Below are positions 9,043-17,125 of a stretch of DNA of 64,000 bases, one piece after another. A program made the translations under genes and the position numbers. This DNA comes from Lysinibacillus pakistanensis. GTDB taxonomy: Bacteria > Bacillota > Bacilli > Bacillales_A > Planococcaceae. A model generated the notes under the pieces. It searched no databases. It was not told where the DNA came from and saw only the letters and a list, made by a program, of their open reading frames with translations. Position 1 is the stretch's first letter; every line of letters starts with the position of its first letter. The DNA is taken from contig NZ_CP126101.1 of assembly GCF_030123245.1 (NCBI RefSeq), positions 2,912,501 through 2,976,500 of the forward strand. Direction: 5' to 3'.

Positions 9043-9495
9043 TCAAGCGATCGTATTTTCAATAACAATGCCTGAAGAAACAAGATTAACAGTATTTGCG
9101 ATCGTATCACCTACTGGGCAATGTGCTTCAATAATTTTTTTAAATTCTTCCACCTTCTCTTCTGGTGCACTCGTTTCCATATGAAAAGTGTAGCGAATCG
9201 TTAAAAAGCCAGGTCTTACATCAGATTTCCCTAAAAATCCATCTATATCAAGGTCTCCCTCTAATTCAACCCAAAAATTTCTTAGATCTATCTTCAATTT
9301 ATTTGCGTAAATTCTTGCGACTATGGATTGACACGCACCTAATGCAGAAAGAACGAGTTCTACAGGATTTGCACCTTGGTCATCTCCACCTAATTCTTTT
9401 GGTTCATCTATTATAATTTTATGTCCCCTTACATTGGCCTCTACTAATACTTTATCTTTTAAATATGTACTTGCCTTAAATGTTGTGACCGCCAT
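9043..9495 (-). CDS. OsmC/Ohr family protein
   Basis: A 150-residue cytosolic protein of the OsmC family, whose members reduce organic peroxides with a pair of cysteines. Both are present: Cys55 in LGACQS and Cys126 in AHCPVGDT, with the supporting GANPVELVLSALGAC motif. It lacks Ohr-specific features, so it is placed in the broader OsmC/YhfA-like group. ATG at 9495 has AGGAGAG upstream. It is a single-gene unit with its own terminator. Confidence 0.9.
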   Translation of the reverse strand: MAVTTFKASTYLKDKVLVEANVRGHKIIIDEPKELGGDDQGANPVELVLSALGACQSIVARIYANKLKIDLRNFWVELEGDLDIDGFLGKSDVRPGFLTIRYTFHMETSAPEEKVEEFKKIIEAHCPVGDTIANTVNLVSSGIVIENTIA

Positions 9496-9684
9496 TTTAC
9501 ATCTCTCCTTTTTTAATTCTTATTAAATCAATAAGAATACATATATTTCATCCTACTTGTAATCTCCTTTTTAGTCAATACTTTTTTGAAAATTATTAAT
9601 TTTCAATCCAAAAACCAAAAATGACGAAGCAACTCGATGGCCACTTCATCATGTACTACTTAAGAATATAAAGCAATCATTATT

Positions 9685-9840
9685 CTATTCTTTTTGTTTG
9701 GAATATTGTTCTTGATTAGAATTCTTACTTTGTTCTTTTGTAAGATTATTCTCCTCACGTACATCTAAATCATCAGGACTCAAATCCTCTGTAAATTCTT
9801 CTTGATTTAATGCTCTTTGTTCTTGCTTTTTGTCAGTCAA
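9685..9840 (-). CDS. small hydrophilic protein (51 residues)
   Basis: A short gene supported by a very strong ribosome site (GGAGGTGATT, 8 bases before a TTG start). The product begins MTDKKQEQRALNQEEFTEDL and is rich in Glu, Gln, Lys and Asn, with no Cys, Trp or hydrophobic segment; it is likely disordered. The composition resembles small acidic spore-associated proteins of bacilli, but no family is recognised. It lies between the OsmC gene and the DUF421 gene, all on the minus strand. Confidence 0.7.
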   Translation of the reverse strand: MTDKKQEQRALNQEEFTEDLSPDDLDVREENNLTKEQSKNSNQEQYSKQKE

Positions 9841-9994
9841 AATAATCACCTCCAATCTATACTTTTTCCCTTTTAGCGTAATTTATACTTGTTACACATG
9901 TTGGGGATTAACATAAAGATTTATGTAGTTTATAGCCTACAAAACATTTTCAATATTAAAATGACCAGAATTTAATTAACTAGTGAATCCTGGT

Positions 9995-10681
9995 CTAAAA
10001 TTTCTGTATAAATAAACTTCCATCTGATTGTATTTCAGCAAAAAATACCTCTTCAATTTCTTTTATATTAGCCTTTTTTAATTCATTATTTAACCAATCT
10101 ATACTTTTGCCAACCTCTAATAAATTTCTCAATAATAATTTTCCATCTGTTATGATTTCTATAGGTATAAAAGCTGGAGCTGTAGGATAAATTTTAAAAT
10201 CTCTTTTTTGTACTCCTTGAAACTCTGGTTTTCTGAGAATACTAAGTGTCCCATTAGGTTCTAAAATAGCATAATCTATTTCGGCGATTGAAAAAATTTG
10301 ATATTGTCTAGTCATCATAGTTAAGTCATCAATATTAATGCCTGTTCTTTTTAATGCCTTTCTGTCTATCTTTCCGTGTTTTATTACAATCGTAGGCTGA
10401 CCATCTAGAATTACTCTAATTTTTCCTGATTTAAGACTGATAAAACCAATAAGTATATTGAGTAAACACCAAATTACAAGACTGAGTAAATCTTTCAAAT
10501 AATCTTTTGTACTTAGAACAATCATGTTTGCAGCAATGGAGCCTATTGTTATCCCTGTAACATAATTAAAAAAGGTCAGCTGACTTAATTGTTTTTTACC
10601 TAAGAAACGAGTCAAGGCTAGAAGAACAAAAAAGGTTATCATGGTTTCAATAGCTATTTGTAAGTAGCCTACATCTTTCAT
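9995..10681 (-). CDS. DUF421 (YetF-like) membrane protein
   Basis: A 228-residue protein with three hydrophobic segments in the first ~80 residues and a cytosolic C-terminal part. The family signatures are visible: RFLGKKQLSQLTFFNYVTGITIGSIAA, then GQPTIVIKHGKI and the second domain RKPEFQGVQ. YetF-type proteins are common in spore formers, sometimes next to spoVA-like genes; biochemical function is unknown. The ATG at 10681 has a weak GGAG-type site (AGGAGTG). No spoVA gene is adjacent here. Confidence 0.9.
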   Translation of the reverse strand: MKDVGYLQIAIETMITFFVLLALTRFLGKKQLSQLTFFNYVTGITIGSIAANMIVLSTKDYLKDLLSLVIWCLLNILIGFISLKSGKIRVILDGQPTIVIKHGKIDRKALKRTGINIDDLTMMTRQYQIFSIAEIDYAILEPNGTLSILRKPEFQGVQKRDFKIYPTAPAFIPIEIITDGKLLLRNLLEVGKSIDWLNNELKKANIKEIEEVFFAEIQSDGSLFIQKF

Positions 10682-10839
10682 TTTTTCACTCCTATCTATA
10701 TCATAGGATGCTTAAAATATTTAATAAAATACGCAAAAAATCCAAGTACTCGAATCTAATTGTCATTTGCTAATTCTGTTCAAACTCGTTCATTTAATTT
10801 ATAATTAACCAAAATATAAATAGATTGGAGTTGATTTAC

Positions 10840-10893
10840 ATGATGTTTTCTCCGTTATTTGAACAGGATGTACCAACAATTCTTCTTCCTTAA
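10840..10893 (+). CDS. candidate 17-residue leader peptide upstream of the EamA gene
   Basis: ATG at 10840 with TTGGAG nine bases upstream starts the peptide MMFSPLFEQDVPTILLP and stops at TAA 10891-10893. The stop codon lies inside the left arm of a hairpin (10888-10920) just before the exporter gene. This layout, short ORF, hairpin and anti-RBS segment, is typical of ribosome-stalling leader peptides of drug exporter and resistance genes. Expression and function are inferred only. Confidence 0.5.
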   Translation: MMFSPLFEQDVPTILLP

Positions 10894-10920
10894 CGGTAGA
10901 AGAGATTTTCTCCGTTAAGG
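10888..10920 (+). promoter_or_regulatory. hairpin between leader ORF and EamA gene
   Basis: CCTTAACGG (10888-10896) and CCGTTAAGG (10912-10920) form a perfect 9-bp stem with no T-run after it, so it is not a terminator. CTCCGTT occurs in the loop/right arm (about 10910-10916) and inside the leader ORF (about 10850-10856); it is complementary to AACGGAG of the exporter's ribosome site (10939-10945), so alternative pairing could hide that site. Confidence 0.55.
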
Positions 10921-10953
10921 ACATAGATTTCTATGAAAAACGGAGGAAAAAAC

Positions 10954-11829
10954 ATGAATAATAAAATAATAGGTGCCTTTTTTTTATCGTTTGCAGCAAG
11001 TATTTGGGGGGCAATGTATGTTGTCGTAAAAGTAGTTGTAGAGGTTGTTCCACCTTTGGAACTTGTGTGGATTCGTTATGTGATTGCTGTCATTACACTT
11101 GCTACTATTGGTATCTGTATGAAGCAATCATGGGCTATAGCTAAAAAAGATTGGTTAATGATTTTCCTTGTTGGTTTGATTGGTAATACGATCTCGATTG
11201 TCACACAGGAAATGGGTACAATGCTTTCTACTGCTCAAATGGGTGCTATTATTACATCCACTACACCTGCTTTTATGGTCCTGTTTGCACGCTTTATTTT
11301 GAAAGAAAAAATAACCTTCCAAAAATGTCTTTCCATTGTACTAGCAACAATTGGCGTTGGCATTATTGTTGGAAATGGACAAATTGATGTTAGCCAGCAA
11401 TTAGGTGGATATTACTTATTAGTTGCCGCGTTGACTTGGGCACTCATGTCCGTTTTAGTGAAGAAAATTCCACAGCAATATTCACAGATTGTTATTACTA
11501 CTTATACATCTTTGGTGGCTGTGTGTTCACTAACTCCTGTTGTTGTTCCTAGATTAAAATTTTTAGATATATCTAGTATTTTACAGCCAACAATTTCAGG
11601 CGGATTAATATATTTAGGTATTGTTTCTACAGCTGGTGGTTTTTTATTGTGGAACAAAGGGCTTCAATTAATGAATGCTTCTAGTGGAGGATTATTCTTT
11701 TTCTTCCAGCCAATTGTCGGAACCTTTTTAGGTTGGCTACTGTTAAATGAAACCATTGGACTTTCGTTTTGGCTTGGTACAATGTTAATTTTTAGTGGTG
11801 TTTTTTTTGTGATTAGAGAGGAACAATAA
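10954..11829 (+). CDS. EamA/DMT family transporter
   Basis: A 291-residue integral membrane protein with about ten hydrophobic helices forming two EamA repeats (first ending near GVGIIVGNG, second near SGVFFVIREEQ). Members export metabolites or drugs by proton antiport; substrate is not predictable. ATG at 10954 is chosen because ACGGAGG lies eight bases upstream; an in-frame ATG at 10933 precedes the RBS itself. The upstream leader ORF and hairpin suggest translation-dependent induction, perhaps by a ribosome-acting compound. Confidence 0.9.
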   Translation: MNNKIIGAFFLSFAASIWGAMYVVVKVVVEVVPPLELVWIRYVIAVITLATIGICMKQSWAIAKKDWLMIFLVGLIGNTISIVTQEMGTMLSTAQMGAIITSTTPAFMVLFARFILKEKITFQKCLSIVLATIGVGIIVGNGQIDVSQQLGGYYLLVAALTWALMSVLVKKIPQQYSQIVITTYTSLVAVCSLTPVVVPRLKFLDISSILQPTISGGLIYLGIVSTAGGFLLWNKGLQLMNASSGGLFFFFQPIVGTFLGWLLLNETIGLSFWLGTMLIFSGVFFVIREEQ

Positions 11830-11912
11830 ATAAAATTTGTAAAAAATACAATTCCATTCCACTCAAGAGAGAGTATAATTAAAGATAACGCTTAACTTAA
11901 GGGAGGATTTTT

Positions 11913-12416
11913 ATGTTCCAAACAGTAGATCATTTTTTGCAATCTTGGGAGTTCGAAGCCGGTGCCACACAAAAATTACTAAATAATCTAACGGATGAAT
12001 CACTTCAGCAGGAAATTACTTCACAAAATTGGACATTAGGTCGAATTGCTTGGCATATTGTTACGGCTATTCGTGTCATAACTTCCAATACAAATTTAAT
12101 ATTTGAGGCGCCAGCTAAAGATTTTCCTGTTCCCTCCTCGGCTCAATTTATCGCGGACAGCTACCAACAGGCAAGCAATGCACTTGTACAGGCATTAAAA
12201 TCACAATGGTCTGACCAAACAATGGAAGAATGTATTGAATTCATCGGTCAACAAATGCCGAATGGATCACTATTGTTGTTCTTACTTCAACATCAAAGTC
12301 ACCATAGAGGACAATTAACTGTTCTTATGCGACAGGCAGGATTAACTGTTCCAGGTATTTATGGTCCAGCAAAAGAGGAATGGGCAAAGTTTGGTATGGA
12401 AGCCCCACAAATGTAG
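11913..12416 (+). CDS. DinB family protein
   Basis: A 167-residue four-helix-bundle protein of the DinB/YfiT metalloenzyme superfamily. The metal-binding histidines are visible as AWHIV near residue 49 and HQSHHRGQ near residues 126-133. Such proteins include thiol S-transferases using bacillithiol and damage-induced proteins. ATG at 11913 has GGGAGG upstream. It has its own strong terminator and no LexA box was seen in front of it, so damage control is not implied. Confidence 0.88.
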   Translation: MFQTVDHFLQSWEFEAGATQKLLNNLTDESLQQEITSQNWTLGRIAWHIVTAIRVITSNTNLIFEAPAKDFPVPSSAQFIADSYQQASNALVQALKSQWSDQTMEECIEFIGQQMPNGSLLLFLLQHQSHHRGQLTVLMRQAGLTVPGIYGPAKEEWAKFGMEAPQM

Positions 12417-12440
12417 TTCAAAAAACAAACCAAAATGTTT

Positions 12441-12482
12441 GAATCTATTTTGACTGTCTTTTTTCAAAATAGATTCTTTTTT
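12441..12482 (+). terminator. intrinsic terminator of the DinB-family gene
   Basis: Perfect 13-bp stem GAATCTATTTTGA (12441-12453) with TCAAAATAGATTC (12464-12476), then TTTTTT. Confidence 0.92.
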
Positions 12483-12660
12483 CTCTCTTTAATCTAACGA
12501 ATCGGTATATATGTCGGAAATCAAATGCCCGAAAAAGATTTGAATCGGTATTTTCCCTCCATCTGTACAATACTTTTCTTGGTTTATAATCCTCACATTT
12601 TTTGTCTAAACTAAAAACGTATCATTTAAGTATGAGTACCTCAAAAAACGGGATGAATAC

Positions 12661-12827
12661 ATGAAGAATATTATTTTACTATCAAGTTTAGTTGCTGCAT
12701 TACTGCTTTCTGGCTGCTGGGATGTTTCCGAGCCTCAAAGATAGAAGATTCTATTAGTAAGCTCACTATTTATGTCAATAAAGTAAATCACGGTCGAAAA
12801 AAGTTTGATGAAACAATTAAAGAATAG
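12661..12827 (+). pseudogene. remnant of a Ger(x)C-type germination lipoprotein
   Basis: ATG at 12661 opens a lipoprotein signal peptide with lipobox LLLSGC, followed by WDVSEPQR, a start typical of Ger(x)C (GerAC/GerBC-like) germinant receptor subunits, then an early TAG (12742). A shifted frame stays open to 12827 and reads as ordinary protein sequence (SISKLTIYVNKVN). Full Ger(x)C proteins have about 370 residues, so nearly all of the gene is gone. No gerA- or gerB-type gene is nearby. The family link rests on about 15 residues. Confidence 0.5.
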
Positions 12828-13009
12828 CTTAAAGGGCCAGGTACTTATTTTACATGTACTCGGCTTTATATTTATTTGATTCATTTTTCTAGTCTCTACT
12901 ATTTTTATTTTATTCAATTTTCAGGCAATTCACTAGATACAAAAAGCTATAAAACATATTAATAGTAGTGTAAAGCAAGTTAGCTTTGCACCTCCTGGTT
13001 TGTTGGCTT

Positions 13010-13037
13010 GGGTCACTTTGGTCAAGTGACCCTTTTA
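13010..13037 (+). terminator. intrinsic terminator hairpin
   Basis: GGGTCACTT (13010-13018) pairs with AAGTGACCC (13024-13032), followed by TTTTATC. A diverged relative without a T-run occurs at 15011..15034, after the 13715..14983 gene. Confidence 0.7.
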
Positions 13038-13190
13038 TCGGTTACACTTGTGTCTAAGGTAACTTTTGCCCTACATAGAAATGGACAGTCAATTACTGTT
13101 TTCAATTGTCTCTGAAAATATATTTACTTCTATTCAGCACTCAAAACCTCTAAAATATCCAAAAAGTGTACCTTATAAACGTCCCCAGCT

Positions 13191-13391
13191 TCATTTTGAA
13201 TATGAATCAACTTGGTATTTTGCATCCATTTTCATCACCATACCTGTTAAAGGTTCTTGCTGTTGATGAACTATAAAAACTTTAATTTTACCTTCTTCCT
13301 TTGCCTCACTTAATGCATACGCTATTTCCTCAAGCTCCAATTCATCTCGTTCTAAATGCACTTTTTTTGATTGTAGCATTGCCATAGTCAC
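13191..13391 (-). CDS. small YolD-like protein, probably LexA-controlled
   Basis: A 66-residue soluble protein, MAMLQSKKVHLERDELELEE from its third residue on, ending with PLTGMVMKMDAKY. The pattern (a helix, then strands and a TG.V.K.D turn) resembles a diverged YolD-like domain as found next to Y-family polymerases. GTG at 13391 is chosen since CAAAGGAG lies eight bases upstream; ATG at 13397 would be only two bases from it. A LexA-like box at 13412..13425 overlaps a TTGACA -35 hexamer in front of it, which fits a DNA-damage role. Confidence 0.6.
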   Translation of the reverse strand: MTMAMLQSKKVHLERDELELEEIAYALSEAKEEGKIKVFIVHQQQEPLTGMVMKMDAKYQVDSYSK

Positions 13392-13411
13392 GTTCATCTC
13401 TCCTTTGAATA

Positions 13412-13429
13412 AGAACATTCGTTTGTCAA
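13412..13429 (-). promoter_or_regulatory. LexA-like box overlapping a -35 element
   Basis: AGAACATTCGTTTG (13412-13425) agrees with 12 of 14 positions of the Bacillus LexA consensus CGAACRNRYGTTYG. The minus-strand hexamer TTGACA (13424-13429) overlaps it, in front of the small YolD-like gene. Confidence 0.5.
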
Positions 13430-13523
13430 TATATTAGAACAAGCATTCCTATTTTGGCAAGAATATTATTAGATAATTTTACTACCTTTTGTAATTTATT
13501 ATCGTAAATCTCCCTAGCTTTGT

Positions 13524-13623
13524 TATTGTTTGTTTTTCGAACTATATGATATAATACCTTTACTGACTAACCTAAATAGGTGACTTGAAGCTGTAGCGCT
13601 ACCGTACGCTACAGCTTTTTTTG
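13524..13623 (+). ncRNA. candidate short transcript ending in a strong terminator
   Basis: A promoter-like pair (TTGTTT, 18-base gap, TATAAT around 13549-13554) is followed within about 35 bases by a perfect 11-bp terminator, AAGCTGTAGCG (13588-13598) with CGCTACAGCTT (13607-13617) and a T-run. No ORF lies between, so a small RNA of roughly 60 bases is possible. The terminator is clear; the RNA is inferred. Confidence 0.35.
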
Positions 13624-13714
13624 ATGATTACGCATTTGTTCTTTATATTTCGAAACTTTTCCAATAGCACTATCGTATAACGATTGAAAAGATTATTATG
13701 AGGAGCGTTATTAT

Positions 13715-14983
13715 ATGGAACAAAAAATACAAGCATTAATCACTGCAACAAAAGAAAAATTCGGATTAACTAATTATTATTTACATACCTCTTCATTCCG
13801 TAGAAGCTTAGATATATTTGAAGATACAACCTATATACTTACTACAGAGTGGCTTCCTTCTCATGCTAAAAAAGTTGAGGAGGATGATTTAAATCCACCA
13901 GGAACTGCAATTATCGATATAAATGTGCATACCGGTCAGCTTAAAAGTATCTTGTTTGTTGATAACAAGTCTTTTGCTGAAAAAAACATAATTGTCAGCA
14001 CTTCCACAAATGATATTATTCAATGGATTGAGGAGGAAACTGGACTTACCTATAACGAGCAGTTCCAATTAGTGGAAGAAGGAAATGGAAGATTATTTTT
14101 TAAAGAATGTTTTATGGGTATTCCTGTGTCACCATCTGGCTCTATTGAGATTAAATATAGTCAGGATGGTCAGCTGACCCTTTTTTCAGCTATAGGTCAA
14201 TTTCCTCCAAAAGATAAATTTAAACAAGACGTTCCTGCACTATCCTTAGAAAAAGTTGCTGATTTGTCAAAAAAACAAATAAAGCTAATTGAGTTCCCCT
14301 TAGAGAAGCAGAAGCAAATTCTTCCCTTCTATGGCTTAGAGGAAATTTACATAACAAATGATTTGACAAGGACAATCCCCTATGAATTTTTTGTAAATGA
14401 TAAGATACAACTGGCAATCGATAAAATTATTTATTGGGATTTACCGACCAATCAATCATTCGAAAAAACTTTCCTTACATTTGCCAATGATGTCACGATA
14501 GAACAAGTTATATCTAAGGAGCGTCATCCGAATTTACTACCATTTACAAATCCTGAAAAAGAACAGTGTATAAGCACCGTTTCCGATTTTTTACGTCAAG
14601 AATATCCGAATGATACAGGGAAGTGGATACTAAAAACACTTTATCGTCAGGATAACTATATTTATGCAACATTAAAATATAATGAGCATTCCGATTTTAT
14701 TTTCAAACGAAAGCTACTTGTTATTATTGATGCGGAAAATTTACAAGCAATCAATAGTATGGATAGTCAATTTATGTTAAACACATTTGAAGCTTATACT
14801 ACCGTCAAAAAAAGGACAATCACCGAAAATCAAGCTTTTGATCAATTGAAAAATCATCTTGAGCTTACACCTATTTATGTCTACGATAAACGATTAGCGC
14901 AATATATTTTGTGCGGGAAATTAGATTGTGCATTTTCAGTCAATGCTACGAATGGCGAACTTGTAAAATTAGATGATTTATAA
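13715..14983 (+). CDS. hypothetical protein, YcdB/YcdC-like repeats
   Basis: A 422-residue soluble protein without signal peptide. Two similar halves can be traced: each has a helix-rich part followed by strands, with segments such as SGSIEIKYSQDGQLTLFSAIGQF and later YILCGKLDCAFSVNATNGELV; this resembles the PepSY-like YcdB/YcdC repeat of bacilli, function unknown. ATG at 13715 has GAGGAG upstream. It appears monocistronic. The family assignment is tentative. Confidence 0.6.
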   Translation: MEQKIQALITATKEKFGLTNYYLHTSSFRRSLDIFEDTTYILTTEWLPSHAKKVEEDDLNPPGTAIIDINVHTGQLKSILFVDNKSFAEKNIIVSTSTNDIIQWIEEETGLTYNEQFQLVEEGNGRLFFKECFMGIPVSPSGSIEIKYSQDGQLTLFSAIGQFPPKDKFKQDVPALSLEKVADLSKKQIKLIEFPLEKQKQILPFYGLEEIYITNDLTRTIPYEFFVNDKIQLAIDKIIYWDLPTNQSFEKTFLTFANDVTIEQVISKERHPNLLPFTNPEKEQCISTVSDFLRQEYPNDTGKWILKTLYRQDNYIYATLKYNEHSDFIFKRKLLVIIDAENLQAINSMDSQFMLNTFEAYTTVKKRTITENQAFDQLKNHLELTPIYVYDKRLAQYILCGKLDCAFSVNATNGELVKLDDL

Positions 14984-15100
14984 AAATCCTTATATAGATG
15001 GGAGTGGTATGGGTTACTTTTGTCCAAGTGACCCCCCTCCCCTTATTGTTTTAAGTGATTTTTTTAATAAGGTACACTTCCTTTTGATTTCCCCACCCTA

Positions 15101-15128
15101 TTGACGAACATTTGTTCTTGTATTAGAA
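15101..15128 (+). promoter_or_regulatory. promoter with a LexA (SOS) box
   Basis: TTGACG (15101-15106) and TAGAAT (15124-15129) are spaced by 17 bases. CGAACATTTGTTCT (15105-15118), with intact GAAC-N4-GTTC halves, lies between them; it matches 12 of 14 positions of the Bacillus LexA consensus. Binding here would block the promoter of the 15152..15628 gene. Confidence 0.65.
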
Positions 15129-15151
15129 TACGAAAAAAGGAGGTCATTTTT

Positions 15152-15628
15152 ATGCAAGCTATAAACACACTTGAATTAGTACATTTCTCAGAAGATTATG
15201 TAGATGTTTTACATGACTTTGATCTTCCAGATGAGCAATCTCAATTTACGGCCCTTCCAAAGGATATTTCTATAGAAATGGTTGGACAGTACCCAATTGT
15301 TATTTTAAGTGACAATGTACCAGTTGGATTTTTTGTTCTCCATTCAACAGAGAGAGTGAAAGAGTACTCTAGCAATCCAAATGCTATGTTGCTTACAGCA
15401 TTTTCTATTGACCATAAGCAACAAGGAAAGGGATACGCCAAAAAGGGCATGCTGGCACTGTCTAACTTTATTAAAAGGGAATTTAAGGAATGCAATGAAG
15501 TCGTTTTAGTGGTGAACCATAAAAATATTCCTGCTCAAAACTTGTATTTAAAAGCGGGCTTTGTTGATCATGGGGAAAGAAGAATGGGGCCTATTGGTGA
15601 GCAAATTGTGATGAATTTACATATTTAG
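15152..15628 (+). CDS. GNAT family N-acetyltransferase, probably LexA-regulated
   Basis: A 158-residue acetyltransferase. The acetyl-CoA-binding stretch is QQGKGYAKKGMLALS (about residues 90-104), followed by VVNHKNIPAQNLYLKAGF, the usual C-terminal GNAT block. ATG at 15152 has AAGGAGG upstream; an in-frame upstream codon would place the start inside the promoter. The promoter contains a LexA-type box, so induction by DNA damage is likely. In B. subtilis a GNAT gene (yqjY) sits in the polymerase operon yqjW-yqjX-yqjY, which makes the link to the cassette at 17.6-19.8 kb plausible. Confidence 0.88.
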   Translation: MQAINTLELVHFSEDYVDVLHDFDLPDEQSQFTALPKDISIEMVGQYPIVILSDNVPVGFFVLHSTERVKEYSSNPNAMLLTAFSIDHKQQGKGYAKKGMLALSNFIKREFKECNEVVLVVNHKNIPAQNLYLKAGFVDHGERRMGPIGEQIVMNLHI

Positions 15629-15710
15629 TCGTTTTCGAATTTTAATGAATTGATTATGGATTTCTTGGCATATATGTGATTCTTCTGAATTCATTTCTCA
15701 ACACTAATTT

Positions 15711-15753
15711 TACAAAATCACTCATTATGTAAGCTTAAATGAGTGATTTTGTA
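15711..15753. terminator. intrinsic terminator
   Basis: Perfect 16-bp stem TACAAAATCACTCATT (15711-15726) with its complement (15738-15753). The core AAATCACTCATT is the same as in the hairpin duplicated around element A. Confidence 0.85.
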
Positions 15754-15756
15754 ATA

Positions 15757-15900
15757 CTGCTGCAATAGTTCTTCAACTTGTGTTTTAACGCTTAGTTTGC
15801 ATAACGCAGGACTTCATCGTTCCCTGCTGTGGCAATTAAATTCTTTAACAAGGCATCCATTAATGGCAAAAAAACAAGCCTCATTTTAAAGTACATTGCC
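15757..15900 (-). pseudogene. decayed copy of the polymerase-operon third gene
   Basis: Minus-strand translation gives FKMRLVFLPLMDALLKNL joined to ATAGNDEVLRYAN, a stop, then ALKTQVEELL. These match the intact 17592..17954 product (FKMKTVFLPMMDSLLKDL; ATAGNDVVLRYANQALKSQVEKLL). About 33 residues are deleted between the two blocks and a Gln codon has become TAA. It is a clear relic of a paralogue. Confidence 0.85.
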
Positions 15901-16122
15901 CTATGATTTTACTGCTAAATCCAGCAAAGATATTGCTGCAGTAAACTTCTCCGTTAATCATTATAATCATCTTCTATACGTGCAGCATAAATATGAAGGA
16001 ATAGGCTTTGTGTTTGTAATTGTTTCTATCATAGCTCTTGATGCTCCTCATCAATGTCTTGAATGACCGTAAATAGTTAGCGTTCTCCTATTAAGTTAAC
16101 ATAATATTTTTATTTTGTACTA

Positions 16123-16198
16123 TAAGTGCTCTATGCTTTGCTGTAATTCTTCCAGCTCCCATTCAGCAAGTTCACGCGGCAACTCAAAAGAAAGAGGA
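16123..16198 (-). pseudogene. decayed YolD-like gene fragment
   Basis: Minus-strand reading LPRELAEWELEELQQSIEHL matches PRELTEWELEELQKTIDQAF of the intact YolD-like protein at 17947..18282. With the fragment at 15757..15900 it keeps the gene order of the intact operon, so a second polymerase cassette once lay here. No polymerase remnant was recognised further upstream. Confidence 0.75.
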
Positions 16199-16423
16199 TA
16201 TATTGTTGGCTTTATTAATAAGGCGATAGAGTATTTCTCTAATCTTCCTTATGAAACTTGTAGCAGATACTAATAGGATTGAATTAGAGTGTAAGTACGA
16301 CATTGCCGTTTGCCATCCTTTTTTATTACACATCTGAACCAAAAACAATACTTCAAAGAATGATCCGCTATTTTTCACCAATCTTTTATATAAACGTAAT
16401 AAGATGTAAAATCAAAAACCTAG

Positions 16424-16445
16424 ACTGCATCCATTTAGATGCAGT
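16424..16445. repeat. left terminator-hairpin copy flanking element B
   Basis: 22-bp hairpin (ACTGCATC, loop CATTTA, GATGCAGT) repeated exactly at 17126..17147 on the other side of element B. Confidence 0.85.
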
Positions 16446-17125
16446 CATGTTGTTGAAATACTATTATGTCAATGAAATCAAGGTGACAAATTAAAAGTAT
16501 AGTCCTTTTTCAAAACGAGGGGTTGATCTCCGTTCCGACTGAGTGCTTTCCTGGGGGCGTCCGATGAGCCGCTTCACTCGCTCCAGGGTCTCATCTGTGA
16601 CGCTGAATCCCCGAGGAGTCACTCAGTCTACACTCCAATCAACCACTGCTCATAGTATTTTCTTCTGGCATTTCACACAAATTAATAGTGATAAATTTGA
16701 AGTCTTAGCCATCACTATATTGTGCAAAAATGGAGCTTTGATAACATTTTTCTATGTGAATGCAGAGCGACAGTAATAAGTGGCTTTTTATGTAATGTGA
16801 AAAAGTAGTTTTATGCATAGAATGTAGGTTGACAGCTATAGAATTGTACCACTATTCTATCCATTTAATGATGGTGAGTAACATGTTTTTATTTTACTTT
16901 TGAGGGAAGAAAATATTTAAAGTTCTACACTATTGCTGATTGGAGTGCAAGGCTACTCGACTCCCGTGGGATAGCGAGACAGACGAGACCCTGCACGGAG
17001 CGTCAGCGCAGGAAGCGGCTCGTCGCTCGCCCACAGGAAAGCGAGTAGCCTGGAACGGAAATCATCTTCATTTTGACTAAATATTCACAAAGGTATCCTT
17101 GACCATTTAGTTTTTCAACACTATG
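16446..17125 (-). mobile_element. MITE-like non-autonomous element, copy B
   Basis: A 680-bp inverted copy of 8218..8879. The ends are CATGTTGTTGAAATACTA at the left and, read inward from the right, CATAGTGTTGAAAAACTA. Both GC-rich palindromic modules and the AT-rich spacer are conserved, with a few indels in the spacer (about 16700-16800). No gene is encoded. The flanking hairpins are identical to each other but unrelated to those of copy A. The insertion splits the terminator of the small gene at 17149..17256. Confidence 0.85.

Noticed and set aside
13066..13266. Plus-strand ORF of 66 codons
   Set aside because: It overlaps the better-supported minus-strand YolD-like gene and has no ribosome site.
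16543..16776. Plus-strand ORF of 77 codons inside element B
   Set aside because: It runs through the palindromic module of a non-coding repeat, has no ribosome site, and is not kept in copy A.
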